A stretch of DNA of 32,365 bases, taken from positions 1-32,365 of the forward strand of contig JAAFHZ010000044.1 of NCBI GenBank assembly GCA_013297675.1, read 5' to 3'. The translations under genes and the position numbers were made by a program. This DNA comes from Synechococcales cyanobacterium bin59.metabat.ball.084 (GTDB taxonomy: Bacteria; Cyanobacteriota; Cyanobacteriia; Cyanobacteriales; Chamaesiphonaceae). The notes beneath the pieces were generated by a model. The model worked only from the letters and a program-made list of their open reading frames with translations. It was not told the DNA's origin and searched no databases. Shown here piece by piece: positions 9,562 through 17,428 of the stretch; the stretch's first letter is position 1, and every line of letters begins with the position of its first letter.

Positions 9562-9596
9562 CGGTGGTGCGGCGACCTTCACCAGCCGTTAAATTA
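9554..9596. terminator. Long hairpin between convergent genes
   Basis: Left arm 9554-9569 and right arm 9580-9596 pair over 11 bp, then 5 bp after a single bulged G (9585), with a 10-base loop. The arm overlaps the aminotransferase stop codon and ends 8 bases from the stop of the opposing gene. No T-run follows on either strand, so it is a candidate bidirectional terminator or mRNA 3'-end stabiliser rather than a classic intrinsic terminator. Confidence 0.55.
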
Positions 9597-9603
9597 GCTG
9601 TAA

Positions 9604-9894
9604 TTAGCCATCAACCTCGCGATTGATGGCCGCTTCGCCGCCGATTTTGCTGGCAAGCCAGCTCAAAACTGCTACCACAGAGATCGCAATCACCGTGGCT
9701 AGAGAGGCATAGATGTACAGAGCCGCGAGAGAAGTTCCTTCGCCCAGAAACTCTTTGAAAGTTGCTTTAATAGCATCATTCCAAGCCAATGCTGAAACAA
9801 ACCCCAAGGAGGCAGTAGCCAAGGTAATCATGGTTTGTAAAAAGGCGCGGAAAGTCTGTAAAGACTTTACTCTCAGGTCAGTGCGTCTAGACAT
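9604..9894 (-). CDS. DUF5654-type small membrane protein
   Basis: A 96-aa protein with a basic N-terminus (MSRRTDLRVK) and two hydrophobic helices at about 23-40 and 58-83, separated by a segment containing ALAWNDAIKATFKEFLGEG. The ALAWNDAI motif is what I recall of the DUF5654 family; no function is established. It lies 39 bp downstream of ndhD on the same strand and may be co-transcribed, although similar genes occur away from ndh loci. Function unknown. Confidence 0.75.
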   Translation of the reverse strand: MSRRTDLRVKSLQTFRAFLQTMITLATASLGFVSALAWNDAIKATFKEFLGEGTSLAALYIYASLATVIAISVVAVLSWLASKIGGEAAINREVDG

Positions 9895-9933
9895 AGTGGT
9901 AGTTTTCTCCAGAGTGAAAGTTGTTGAAGCTAG

Positions 9934-11535
9934 CTATTTGAAAGCTTTTTTAATATCTGGTGCCGAAAAGGCGATCGCTTCACGTGCGCCGTAGGCGATC
10001 GAAGCTGGCAAAGCTCGATTAGCAATAGTGGGCACCGCTTCCCGCAGGTGAGCAGTCAACTGCACCGTGGTGGAATCATAGATCTGAGTCAAGATCTTGG
10101 GATAGCAGCCCACGCCAATGATAGGCACCAACAAACAAGCAATGATAAAAATTTCACGGGGTTCAGCATCGATCAGAGCTTCGTGGGCAACCAGCTCTTT
10201 GTTTTCTTTGCCAAAGAAAATTTCCCGCAGCATCGAGAGCAAATAGATCGGAGTCAAAATGATCCCAACGGCCATCAATAAAATCATTACCAGCTTGAAC
10301 TGGTCGTTGTAAGCATCGCTAGTAGCAAAACCCACAAAAACCATGAGTTCGGCAACAAAACCACTCATGCCAGGTAAGGCTAAAGAGGCCATGGAGCAGG
10401 TGGTAAACATGGCAAAGATCTTGGTCATCTTTTGACCTACGCCACCCATTTCATCTAGCATTAAGGTGTGGGTTCGATCGTAAGTGGCACCTACTAAAAA
10501 GAACAAGCTGGCTCCAATCAAACCGTGGGAGACCATTTGTAACAGTGCACCGCTCATTCCCAACTCGGTAAAAGAGGCGATCCCGATCAGCACAAAACCC
10601 ATGTGAGAGATCGAAGAATAGGCAATTTTGCGTTTCAGATTCCTTTGAGCAAAGGAAGTTAAGGCCGCGTAGACAATATTTACGACTCCTAGCACTACTA
10701 ACGCCGGCGCAAATACCGCATGAGCCGCAGGCAGCATTTCGGCATTCATCCGAATGAGGGCATAGCCACCCATTTTCAGTAAGATACCTGCTAACAGCAT
10801 GTGAACCGGGGCAGTGGCTTCGCCGTGGGCATCGGGCAACCAAGTATGGAAAGGAATAATCGGCAGCTTCACACCATAGGCAATCAACAAACCCCCATAC
10901 ATAAAGAGCTGGAAATTTAGGGCATAGTCTTTGTGGGCTAATGCCGACATATCAAAAGTGGTAGTACCGCCATAAAAGCCCATGGCTAGCGCCGCAATTA
11001 AGATAAATAGCGATCCGCCAGCGGTATACAAAATGAATTTAGTGGAGGCATACAGACGCTTTTTGCCACCCCAAATTGACAAAAATAAATAAACCGGCAG
11101 CAGCTCTAGCTCCCATACCAAGAAGAACAAGAGCATATCTTGGACGGCGAATACTGCGACTTGACCGCCGTACATTACCAGCATTAAAAAGTAAAACAGC
11201 TTGGGCTTATAAGTAACTGGCCAAGCAGCTAGGGTAGCTAAGGTGGTAATAAAACCTGTCAACAGCACCAAGGGCATCGAAAGGCCATCCACGGCTACTG
11301 ACCACTTCAGATCAATTTGGGGCACCCAGGTATAGCTTTCCACCATCTGCATCCCTGAAGCCTGCATGTCGTAGTGGTTGATAAAAGCATAGACAATGAT
11401 GGCAAAATCGATGAGCGCCACAATCAGCGAATACCAGCGGACAGTACGACCTTTTTCGTCGGGCAAAAATGGAATTGCCAGCGCTGCGACGATCGGGAAC
11501 ATAATAATGGTCGTTAACCAAGGAAAATCAGTCAT
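9934..11535 (-). CDS. ndhD: NAD(P)H-quinone oxidoreductase subunit 4 (NdhD)
   Basis: Antiporter-like proton-pumping subunit of the thylakoid NDH-1 complex, used in respiration and cyclic electron flow. The 533-aa protein is a multi-helix membrane protein of the proton-translocating NuoM/NdhD family. Visible marks are the conserved glutamate in [13 protein letters not shown], the [14 protein letters not shown]-type segment (here [17 protein letters not shown]), [10 protein letters not shown], and [12 protein letters not shown]. The length and N-terminus ([19 protein letters not shown]) resemble NdhD1, the respiratory/cyclic form, more than the CO2-uptake NdhD3/D4 forms, but the paralogue call is from memory. 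ATG start at 11533-11535. It is divergent from hemF. Confidence 0.95.
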   Translation of the reverse strand: MTDFPWLTTIIMFPIVAALAIPFLPDEKGRTVRWYSLIVALIDFAIIVYAFINHYDMQASGMQMVESYTWVPQIDLKWSVAVDGLSMPLVLLTGFITTLATLAAWPVTYKPKLFYFLMLVMYGGQVAVFAVQDMLLFFLVWELELLPVYLFLSIWGGKKRLYASTKFILYTAGGSLFILIAALAMGFYGGTTTFDMSALAHKDYALNFQLFMYGGLLIAYGVKLPIIPFHTWLPDAHGEATAPVHMLLAGILLKMGGYALIRMNAEMLPAAHAVFAPALVVLGVVNIVYAALTSFAQRNLKRKIAYSSISHMGFVLIGIASFTELGMSGALLQMVSHGLIGASLFFLVGATYDRTHTLMLDEMGGVGQKMTKIFAMFTTCSMASLALPGMSGFVAELMVFVGFATSDAYNDQFKLVMILLMAVGIILTPIYLLSMLREIFFGKENKELVAHEALIDAEPREIFIIACLLVPIIGVGCYPKILTQIYDSTTVQLTAHLREAVPTIANRALPASIAYGAREAIAFSAPDIKKAFK

Positions 11536-11958
11536 AAAAAATTCTTGCCTGGGATCTGATTTACGTAAGACAGCTTTATCTGCGATCGGCTTCTTATCGA
11601 GTTAACTGGGTAGCGTGCAACCCGGATCTTCCACCAATGGCACTTAGTCTAACTCAGCCATTCTGGATATTCTTTGCCCGGTTGATATTTCGTTATCTTT
11701 ATGGGCAGCTCATCCTGAGCGACAATTGGGGATCGCTGATCTAGTAACTGATTACCGCCCACCAGCGTCTTTAAAGTCTCACTGCAAAATTAAGTAATGT
11801 TTTGTAAAGATCCCTTACAAATCTAGAGGCTCTCGAAGTATATTACTTGTGGCGCGGACACTAGATCCCAGCTCAATTCTGCCAAAGTTTTTATCGCCCT
11901 ATAAGCATAAGTACTCACTCCAGGATTGCGAAAATTAATTAAGTCCGAAAATTATCTT
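11536..11958. promoter_or_regulatory. ndhD-hemF divergent intergenic region
   Basis: A 423-bp gap that must hold promoters for both genes. It contains a perfect inverted repeat TTGTAA-N7-TTACAA (11802-11820). Overlapping it on the minus strand is an HLR1-like element (complement of 11791-11808): TTTACAAA, two bases, then ATTACTTA, which is a perfect first half and a 6/8 second half. No gene is visible. Regulation by RpaB or another factor is inference from the motif only. Confidence 0.45.
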
Positions 11959-12990
11959 ATGACCTCCAGCTCCCCCGCTACGTCAGTTAGCCCTGACACT
12001 CTTCCACCTGCTGACGCTAAAACTCGCGTAAGCGGCTTTATGCAACACATTCAAAATGTGATCTGTAAAGAATTGGAAGATGCCGATGGCGGCGGTGAGT
12101 TTCGAGAGGATGCCTGGACCCGTCCAGAGGGCGGCGGTGGCCGTTCTCGGGTACTCAGGAGTGGCAACGTGTTTGAACAGGGCGGGGTGAATTTTTCGGA
12201 GGTTTGGGGAGATACCCTGCCACCTTCGATTCTCAAGCAGCGCCCCGAAGCTGCCGGTCATCGTTTTTACGCGACTGGTACTTCGATGGTGCTGCACCCC
12301 CATAATCCCTACATTCCGACGGTGCATTTAAATTACCGCTATTTTGAGGCTGGACCGGTTTGGTGGTTTGGTGGCGGTTTAGATTTAACTCCCTACTACC
12401 CTTTTATTGAAGATGTTAAGCACCTGCATCAAACGCTGAAAGATGCTTGTGATCGGCATCATCCCAATTATTACCCCACTTTTAAGCGCTGGTGTGACGA
12501 ATATTTTTACCTGCCTCATCGCAACGAAACCAGAGGCGTAGGTGGTTTATTTTTTGACTACCAGGATAGCTTAGCTGGCGAATTTTATCGCGGAGACAAG
12601 CCCGATAGTCCGGCAGCACAGTATAGTAAGTCGATCGGCTCTCAGCCCGCTCGTAATTGGGAGCAGATTTTTGCTTTTGCTCAAGACTGTGCTCAGTCGT
12701 TTGTGGCTGCCTATAAGCCGATCGTCGAAAAGCGCAAAGACACGCCCTATGGCGATCGAGAGCGGAATTTTCAGACCTATCGCCGAGGGCGGTATGTGGA
12801 ATTTAACTTGGTGTACGATCGAGGCACTATTTTTGGCCTGCAAACTAATGGTCGTACTGAGTCTATTTTAATGTCTCTCCCTCCGGCAGTGCGCTGGGAG
12901 TATGGTTATCAGCCGGAGCCAAACAGCCCAGAAGCAGAGCTGTATGAAATTTATTTGAAGCCTCAGGATTGGTTGGGCATCGAGCAATAG
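11959..12990 (+). CDS. hemF: Oxygen-dependent coproporphyrinogen III oxidase HemF
   Basis: Converts coproporphyrinogen III to protoporphyrinogen IX with O2, a step shared by haem and chlorophyll synthesis. The 343-aa protein has the family blocks [33 protein letters not shown], the substrate loop [41 protein letters not shown], and [16 protein letters not shown]. The frame extends upstream to a TTG at 11926, but the ATG at 11959 is preferred; residues 1-28 are a variable Ser/Pro-rich leader, normal in cyanobacteria. It ends 30 bp from a convergent hypothetical gene. Function is highly reliable. Confidence 0.97.
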   Translation: MTSSSPATSVSPDTLPPADAKTRVSGFMQHIQNVICKELEDADGGGEFREDAWTRPEGGGGRSRVLRSGNVFEQGGVNFSEVWGDTLPPSILKQRPEAAGHRFYATGTSMVLHPHNPYIPTVHLNYRYFEAGPVWWFGGGLDLTPYYPFIEDVKHLHQTLKDACDRHHPNYYPTFKRWCDEYFYLPHRNETRGVGGLFFDYQDSLAGEFYRGDKPDSPAAQYSKSIGSQPARNWEQIFAFAQDCAQSFVAAYKPIVEKRKDTPYGDRERNFQTYRRGRYVEFNLVYDRGTIFGLQTNGRTESILMSLPPAVRWEYGYQPEPNSPEAELYEIYLKPQDWLGIEQ

Positions 12991-13020
12991 TTAATTCGCT
13001 AAAATAAATCGACCCTATTA

Positions 13021-13710
13021 TTAAGTATAAACAACACAGCTAAACACCCCAACTAAACTACCCTGTTTTGTTAAACCTACGGCTAACCGAGGTAAAACGC
13101 AGGCACCATTATATAAGGCTGGGTCTTTTTGATCTTCCCTATCGTAATTGATATCGATCGAAACAAAAACGGCGCTATGTAAATCGCTTTGGCTCTTAAA
13201 CCACGATGCTAATCTATCCCAAGACTTAATGGCATTATCGTAATACTCATTCATACCGTTAATTTCAGCAGTTTCTATCCAGGTATTTTTAGGTATTGCC
13301 AAATCTTCAATAGTAATGGCAGCATCAGGGTATATGGTGCCGCCAAAAGCCGATCGAATTACTTCTTCAGTCACCAATGCTGGAATTTCATCTCCATCAT
13401 TAGCAACCACGTAAAATTGCGAAAATCCATGTTCTCCTTCATCGCCTAAGTCGATGATTTGACCTTCCATAATTGCCGCCGCTGCTTGAGCTAGCTGCTG
13501 ACACAAATCCATTTCGGCCTGGTGGTGATGGTGTTTTAGTATTGTTCCTTCTCGACTGATTGAGCCGCAGGAATAAACTACAGTTGTACGAGAAATCAAA
13601 TTCCAGACCCACTCGTTTTCTAGATCCCGATGCTCCATTCCGTATGTTTCCGTGCATTCTGCCAGCATTGCAAATTTTTCGGCATCTATCACGCAATCTT
13701 GAATCATCAT
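13021..13710 (-). CDS. Hypothetical protein (229 aa)
   Basis: I do not recognise this family. The 229-aa protein is acidic and soluble-looking, without a signal peptide or membrane helix. Notable stretches are a His cluster KHHHHQ (about 59-64), an acidic segment IDLGDEGEHGFSQFYVVAND, SIDINYDREDQKDP, and a hydrophobic C-terminus LVGVFSCVVYT. ATG at 13708-13710, with a second ATG immediately after. It lies 31 bp downstream of a GNAT acetyltransferase gene on the same strand, so the two are probably co-transcribed, but nothing links them functionally. It contains CGATCG sites like the surrounding chromosome, so there is no sign of recent transfer. Confidence 0.75.
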   Translation of the reverse strand: MMIQDCVIDAEKFAMLAECTETYGMEHRDLENEWVWNLISRTTVVYSCGSISREGTILKHHHHQAEMDLCQQLAQAAAAIMEGQIIDLGDEGEHGFSQFYVVANDGDEIPALVTEEVIRSAFGGTIYPDAAITIEDLAIPKNTWIETAEINGMNEYYDNAIKSWDRLASWFKSQSDLHSAVFVSIDINYDREDQKDPALYNGACVLPRLAVGLTKQGSLVGVFSCVVYT

Positions 13711-13741
13711 AATTTTTACCAGCCTAAATTAAAAGTTCTGC

Positions 13742-14161
13742 TCACAATTTTAGCGAGAAATGATGGCTAGTAATATCCATGCGCTGCTGTAGATAAAATC
13801 GATGGGCAGCATAGCGTTGCACTCCAGAATCTAAATGTAGCTGTTGACAGTCATGAGATTTGGCAAAAGCTATTAACCACTGTAGTAATTGTTGTCCATG
13901 ACCTTGAGAACGCCTGGATTCTGTCACCACTAAATCATAAATATACATAAACTTACCCCAAGCTAAACACTCTCCCTGATTGAATCCAGCCACAGCCACT
14001 ACCTGATTATTTTGTGCCAAAAATGCTAGTTGATATCCAGATTGCTGTTGCCGCTGTACCTGGGCAATAAACTCTGATTTTGGTAAATGTGGCCTTAATT
14101 GATTTAATACCTCAAAACATTGTGAAATCTGATCATCTGATGTTGCCAACTGGATAGACAT
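13742..14161 (-). CDS. GNAT family N-acetyltransferase
   Basis: A 139-aa single-domain acetyl-CoA-dependent acetyltransferase. The CoA pyrophosphate-binding loop is readable as RRSQGHGQQLLQWLI after the strand MYIYDLVV. The C-terminal part, QQLHLDSGVQRYAAHRFYLQ, is the usual motif B region with the conserved Tyr. The length is normal for a minimal GNAT. The substrate (small molecule, peptide or protein) cannot be told from sequence. It is first in a probable two-gene unit with the hypothetical gene at 13021. It is divergent from the gene at 14299 (137 bp). Confidence 0.9.
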   Translation of the reverse strand: MSIQLATSDDQISQCFEVLNQLRPHLPKSEFIAQVQRQQQSGYQLAFLAQNNQVVAVAGFNQGECLAWGKFMYIYDLVVTESRRSQGHGQQLLQWLIAFAKSHDCQQLHLDSGVQRYAAHRFYLQQRMDITSHHFSLKL

Positions 14162-14298
14162 GACTATTGCAGGAGAGTAAGAAATTCTTTTCCAATCTTA
14201 GGATAAATTAACCCAAAGATTTATTAAGGAGCAGTCAATTTTGGCACCGGCTCTGCCCAGACTTGGTACGATCGAACAGCATATTTTAAAACTTATAT

Positions 14299-14754
14299 AT
14301 GACTAGCTTCCTTGACCAAACCCCTGACCTCCAAGCCGATGATTATGTAGTGATTGGTTTGGCCACTTGCTTCTACCGGGATGAAGACGGCGTAAAACAA
14401 GTGCGAGTTGTAGAACCAATTCCGGCATCGGCGATCGAAGCCCTGCTCAAAGGCGTGCCTACCTCCTATTCTCAAGCCGTCGGCACCACGATCGGCGCAG
14501 TATTGACCGATGGCCCCCATGTTCCAGTGGGTTTCCCGGCTGATGCCGAAATTGCCCAAGAATTTGTCGATCGCACCATTGCTGCCACTCGCACCTTCAA
14601 ACGCACCCCCGCATCAGCAGCCCTAATTCCGGTAGGCACTACCTATGAAGGATTCAAGTTTTCTACCGAGCGCAAGCGGGTGCTCAATGCTAGCCGCACG
14701 GTCACGAAAGATGATAATGTCAAACAGCACTCGCACACCCATGCGCAGCTCTAA
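14299..14754 (+). CDS. Conserved cyanobacterial hypothetical protein (151 aa)
   Basis: Soluble 151-aa protein without signal or membrane segments; I believe it belongs to an uncharacterised cyanobacterial family but cannot name a domain. It opens with LQADDYVVIGLATCFYRDEDGV, has a central segment EPIPASAIEALLKGVPTSY, and ends in a basic, His-rich tail (KDDNVKQHSHTHAQL). The ATG at 14299 is clear. It is followed after 18 bp by the kinase-like gene at 14773, so the two probably form an operon and may act in the same process. No function is proposed. Confidence 0.8.
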   Translation: MTSFLDQTPDLQADDYVVIGLATCFYRDEDGVKQVRVVEPIPASAIEALLKGVPTSYSQAVGTTIGAVLTDGPHVPVGFPADAEIAQEFVDRTIAATRTFKRTPASAALIPVGTTYEGFKFSTERKRVLNASRTVTKDDNVKQHSHTHAQL

Positions 14755-14772
14755 CTGACATCTAAAAGTTCA

Positions 14773-16011
14773 ATGCCAGCCCCATCAAACAAAGCTCCGT
14801 CAGATCAAGCTTTACAAGCAATTCAAGCTCTGCAATTTCACGATATTCCAGCAGCCAGCGCCGGGATGCTGGAATTTTTGCGTAGCTCAGATCTACCGTT
14901 TAACGTGGCCAGCGTAGTAGTCCGGCCTTTGGCAGTTTCTCTGAACTCAATTAACGGCTTTATTACCACCGATACCGGCAAAAAGCTGTTTTTTAAGACT
15001 CATATTGAGCCACAAAGCATTATTAATGAATACTACAACGCCGAGATTTTAGCCACAGCCAACTACCCGACAATTCAGCCGTTGTTTGGAGCCACCGAGT
15101 ACGGCAAGCAGTTGTTAATTTACGATTACTTCGACGCGCCCTCACTATTTGATGTGTTGCGAGAAATTGAGCTGGGCGATCGGCGGGATGGGCCACAAAT
15201 AGTCGATATTCAAGAACAAGCCGATCGACAGCTTGCGGACATTTACTTAAAAACGATGGCACCGCTCAGCGCTGCTGAACATGCCGAGGCTCCCATCCAT
15301 CAGTTGTTTTATCATCGGTTAGTCGGCGGGCGCTATGAGAGCTTTTATGTGGGGCAAGATATTGCTCTCCCTGGAGCCACCGTGCCTTTTGCCGAGATAG
15401 CTCAATGGCGCTGGCGCATTAACGGTGTGGAGTATCAAGATTCGCTGCAACAGATTATCGACAGAGCCATCAGAGTCTTGAATCCGGCCAGTCGAGAAGT
15501 CTGGTCGATCGTTGGTCACGGAGATGCTCACAATGGCAACGTGTTTTTAGACCAGGACAAGCTGATCTATTTTGACCCAGCCTTTGCTGGCCGCCATTCC
15601 TTCTTGCTGGACTTGACCAAGCCGATGTTTCATAACGTTTTTGCTACTTGGATGTATTTCCCCCAAGCCGTGGCCGATCGATTACAAATTCCCTGGACAG
15701 TGCAGAATGGCGTGATTGAGGTAGTCCACGACTTTGTGCCGATTCCCGAGCGCTGGGCCACTCTGCGATCGAAGCTGCACTTCGTGCTAGAGCCAGTTTT
15801 GGCTCAATTAGGAGATCGGCGACCTTCTCATTGGCGAGAATATCTGAAGGCCGCGCTGTTCTGTTGCCCATTTTTGACCATGAATTTACGAGACTCAGCG
15901 AAATTTCCGCCCTCGATTACGCTGTTGGGTTTATCTCTAGCGATCGAAATGGGCAGCGCTGGGGCAGGAGTGCTCGATCGAGAGCTGGAGAGCTTGTTTG
16001 GCAATGATTAA
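14773..16011 (+). CDS. Aminoglycoside-phosphotransferase-fold kinase, substrate unknown
   Basis: A 412-aa protein of the APH/choline-kinase-like superfamily. The Brenner-type catalytic motif is readable as HGDAHNGN (His249, Asp251, Asn256), and the metal-binding DFG equivalent is FDPAF with Asp268. The N-terminal lobe contains the beta-hairpin GKKLFFKTHIEPQSIINEYYNAEIL, where the Lys in FFKTH and the Glu in NEYYNAE fit the ATP-binding lysine and its salt-bridge partner. These residues suggest an active small-molecule kinase. A role in antibiotic resistance is not implied; chromosomal members usually phosphorylate metabolites. It sits 18 bp after the 151-aa hypothetical gene. Note that the protein is longer than typical APHs (260-300 aa) at its C-terminus. 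Confidence 0.8.
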   Translation: MPAPSNKAPSDQALQAIQALQFHDIPAASAGMLEFLRSSDLPFNVASVVVRPLAVSLNSINGFITTDTGKKLFFKTHIEPQSIINEYYNAEILATANYPTIQPLFGATEYGKQLLIYDYFDAPSLFDVLREIELGDRRDGPQIVDIQEQADRQLADIYLKTMAPLSAAEHAEAPIHQLFYHRLVGGRYESFYVGQDIALPGATVPFAEIAQWRWRINGVEYQDSLQQIIDRAIRVLNPASREVWSIVGHGDAHNGNVFLDQDKLIYFDPAFAGRHSFLLDLTKPMFHNVFATWMYFPQAVADRLQIPWTVQNGVIEVVHDFVPIPERWATLRSKLHFVLEPVLAQLGDRRPSHWREYLKAALFCCPFLTMNLRDSAKFPPSITLLGLSLAIEMGSAGAGVLDRELESLFGND

Positions 16012-16059
16012 TACTGCTCGCCCAGTAATAGATGGCCTATTGTAAACTGCTTCTTAAAA

Positions 16060-16088
16060 TAAATGGCTAATTTCAAAGAAGCCATTTA
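16060..16088. repeat. Hairpin between the kinase and CPP1-like genes
   Basis: TAAATGGCT at 16060-16068 pairs with AGCCATTTA at 16080-16088, an 11-base loop between. No T-run follows, so termination is doubtful. It sits about 40 bp before the CPP1-like start and could shape its 5' leader. Confidence 0.4.
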
Positions 16089-16127
16089 CAGTGTTAGATG
16101 GCGGCCAATAGTCTGTAACAAAAAATC

Positions 16128-16745
16128 ATGAGTCAACCAACTCCCTATGAACGGCTTGGCATTGGTATGGATGCCTCTTTTGAAGAGATTCAAGCGGCGA
16201 AGAAGCATTTGCAATCATCTAGCGGTGGCGATCAGCGAACGATCGATGATGCGGAAGCTGCCTATGATTCTATTTTGATGGATCGGCTAAAAATGCGTCA
16301 AGAAGGTAAGATTGCGGTGCCAGAGGGCATTAGGTTCCCAGAGAAATCGGTGCAAACGATGTCTTTACCGAAGCTTGCGCCGCCCAAGGTGGTCAGCGAT
16401 AAGCTGGGTGATTTAGTAGAGATGCCTACGGGTCGCAATTTGGCGATCGGGGCAGGCGTGGCCACGGTATTAGCGGCTTCGGCGGCTCTCCCCGATGCCA
16501 ATAATGATGGCCTGCCGCTGCTGTTGGCTCTGAGTGCTGGCTATACGCTGTTTACTTTAAAAGTTAAAAGCAATAAGTTAGGACGGGCTTTTGCCATCAC
16601 CAGTTTAGGATTGGTGGGTTCGATCGTGCTGATTTTGGCAGTAATTAGTGTGGCGGGCTTATCTGTAGATAATATGCTGGCCGGTAAAGTTTATGCCTTA
16701 GGTGCAATTTTTACTCTGTGGCTGGTTGGTAGTTTCTTGAAGTAA
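16128..16745 (+). CDS. CPP1-like (DUF3353) J-like membrane protein
   Basis: A 205-aa protein with an N-terminal J-like domain (residues 4-60: PYERLGIGMDASFEEIQAAK) lacking the HPD motif of true DnaJ proteins, and a C-terminal half with four hydrophobic helices (about 104-122, 128-144, 154-178, 185-203). This is the layout of CPP1, the plant chaperone-like protein that stabilises protochlorophyllide oxidoreductase, and of its cyanobacterial homologues. By homology it is probably a thylakoid or inner-membrane chaperone-like factor. Flanked by the kinase gene (116 bp upstream); probably a single-gene unit. Confidence 0.88.
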   Translation: MSQPTPYERLGIGMDASFEEIQAAKKHLQSSSGGDQRTIDDAEAAYDSILMDRLKMRQEGKIAVPEGIRFPEKSVQTMSLPKLAPPKVVSDKLGDLVEMPTGRNLAIGAGVATVLAASAALPDANNDGLPLLLALSAGYTLFTLKVKSNKLGRAFAITSLGLVGSIVLILAVISVAGLSVDNMLAGKVYALGAIFTLWLVGSFLK

Positions 16746-16889
16746 AGTGTTGTTTTGAAATTTTGGTAACTACTTTCACCATCAGCATAATTACATGATC
16801 GCTGCTAACCTTCAAGATATTGACGGTTGGTTGGATAAGCGTTGTTAGAAGCTTCACATTACCGATTATCTGACATGATATCAAGGTGA

Positions 16890-17345
16890 CTAGCTAGCAA
16901 AGTAGGATGCTTCTTCTGCCACAACCCATGTACTAGAAACTTGATGGAATTGAACTTTAATACCACCCAACCCAAGTATTTCTCTACTTCTTATATTACT
17001 GGCCAACCGCACTTCCATATTTAACCAAACACACTCATCTTGCCATTTGGGAGGATGAAAAATTACGAAAGCAACAGCTATGCCAGAACTAGCTGCTAGA
17101 AAGATGTCATCGTATGAGAGAATTTTGACGGGTTTTGGCATGTCTTCCCCAGAAAAGGGCAGAGCCAATTGCTCATCTAAAACAACTATATAGGGTTGGC
17201 GCTCCAAAAAAGCTAGATCTGGAAATTTGGTTGGTTCCTTAGTGCCCGGTAAAGGGCTACCTGAAAAAATAGACCGCAGTAATAAATTTTGCAGTTTTCT
17301 GAGTACCTCATTGCGGTTAAAAAAGGAATATTCAAGATCGATCAT
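16890..17345 (-). CDS. Hypothetical protein downstream of the MMP-like protease
   Basis: I do not recognise this family. The product is 151 aa from the ATG at 17343-17345 (MIDLEYSFFNRNEVLRKL); the frame extends to a GTG at 17381, but that lies inside a hairpin and adds only 12 unremarkable residues. It looks soluble, with aromatic-rich beta-like segments (PYIVVLDEQLALPF, AVAFVIFHPPKW) and a single Cys in DECVWLN. It follows the protease gene by 83 bp on the same strand. Like that gene, it lies in a 3-kb stretch without CGATCG, so the two may have arrived together. No function proposed. Confidence 0.65.
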   Translation of the reverse strand: MIDLEYSFFNRNEVLRKLQNLLLRSIFSGSPLPGTKEPTKFPDLAFLERQPYIVVLDEQLALPFSGEDMPKPVKILSYDDIFLAASSGIAVAFVIFHPPKWQDECVWLNMEVRLASNIRSREILGLGGIKVQFHQVSSTWVVAEEASYFAS

Positions 17346-17370
17346 ACAAGTTTGTGTCCATTCAGTAGTT

Positions 17371-17409
17371 CCACATTCCACTCTTAAAATTCAAAAGAAT
17401 GGAATGTGG
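17371..17409. repeat. Hairpin between protease and hypothetical gene
   Basis: CCACATTCCA (17371-17380) pairs with TGGAATGTGG (17400-17409). After one mismatch, four more pairs (17382-17385 with 17395-17398) extend it; the loop is nine bases. On the plus strand ATTTT follows the stem; on the minus strand, the direction of transcription here, no T-run follows. It may attenuate or process the protease transcript ahead of the downstream gene. Confidence 0.5.
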
Positions 17410-17428
17410 ATTTTAGGTTTCATCGACC

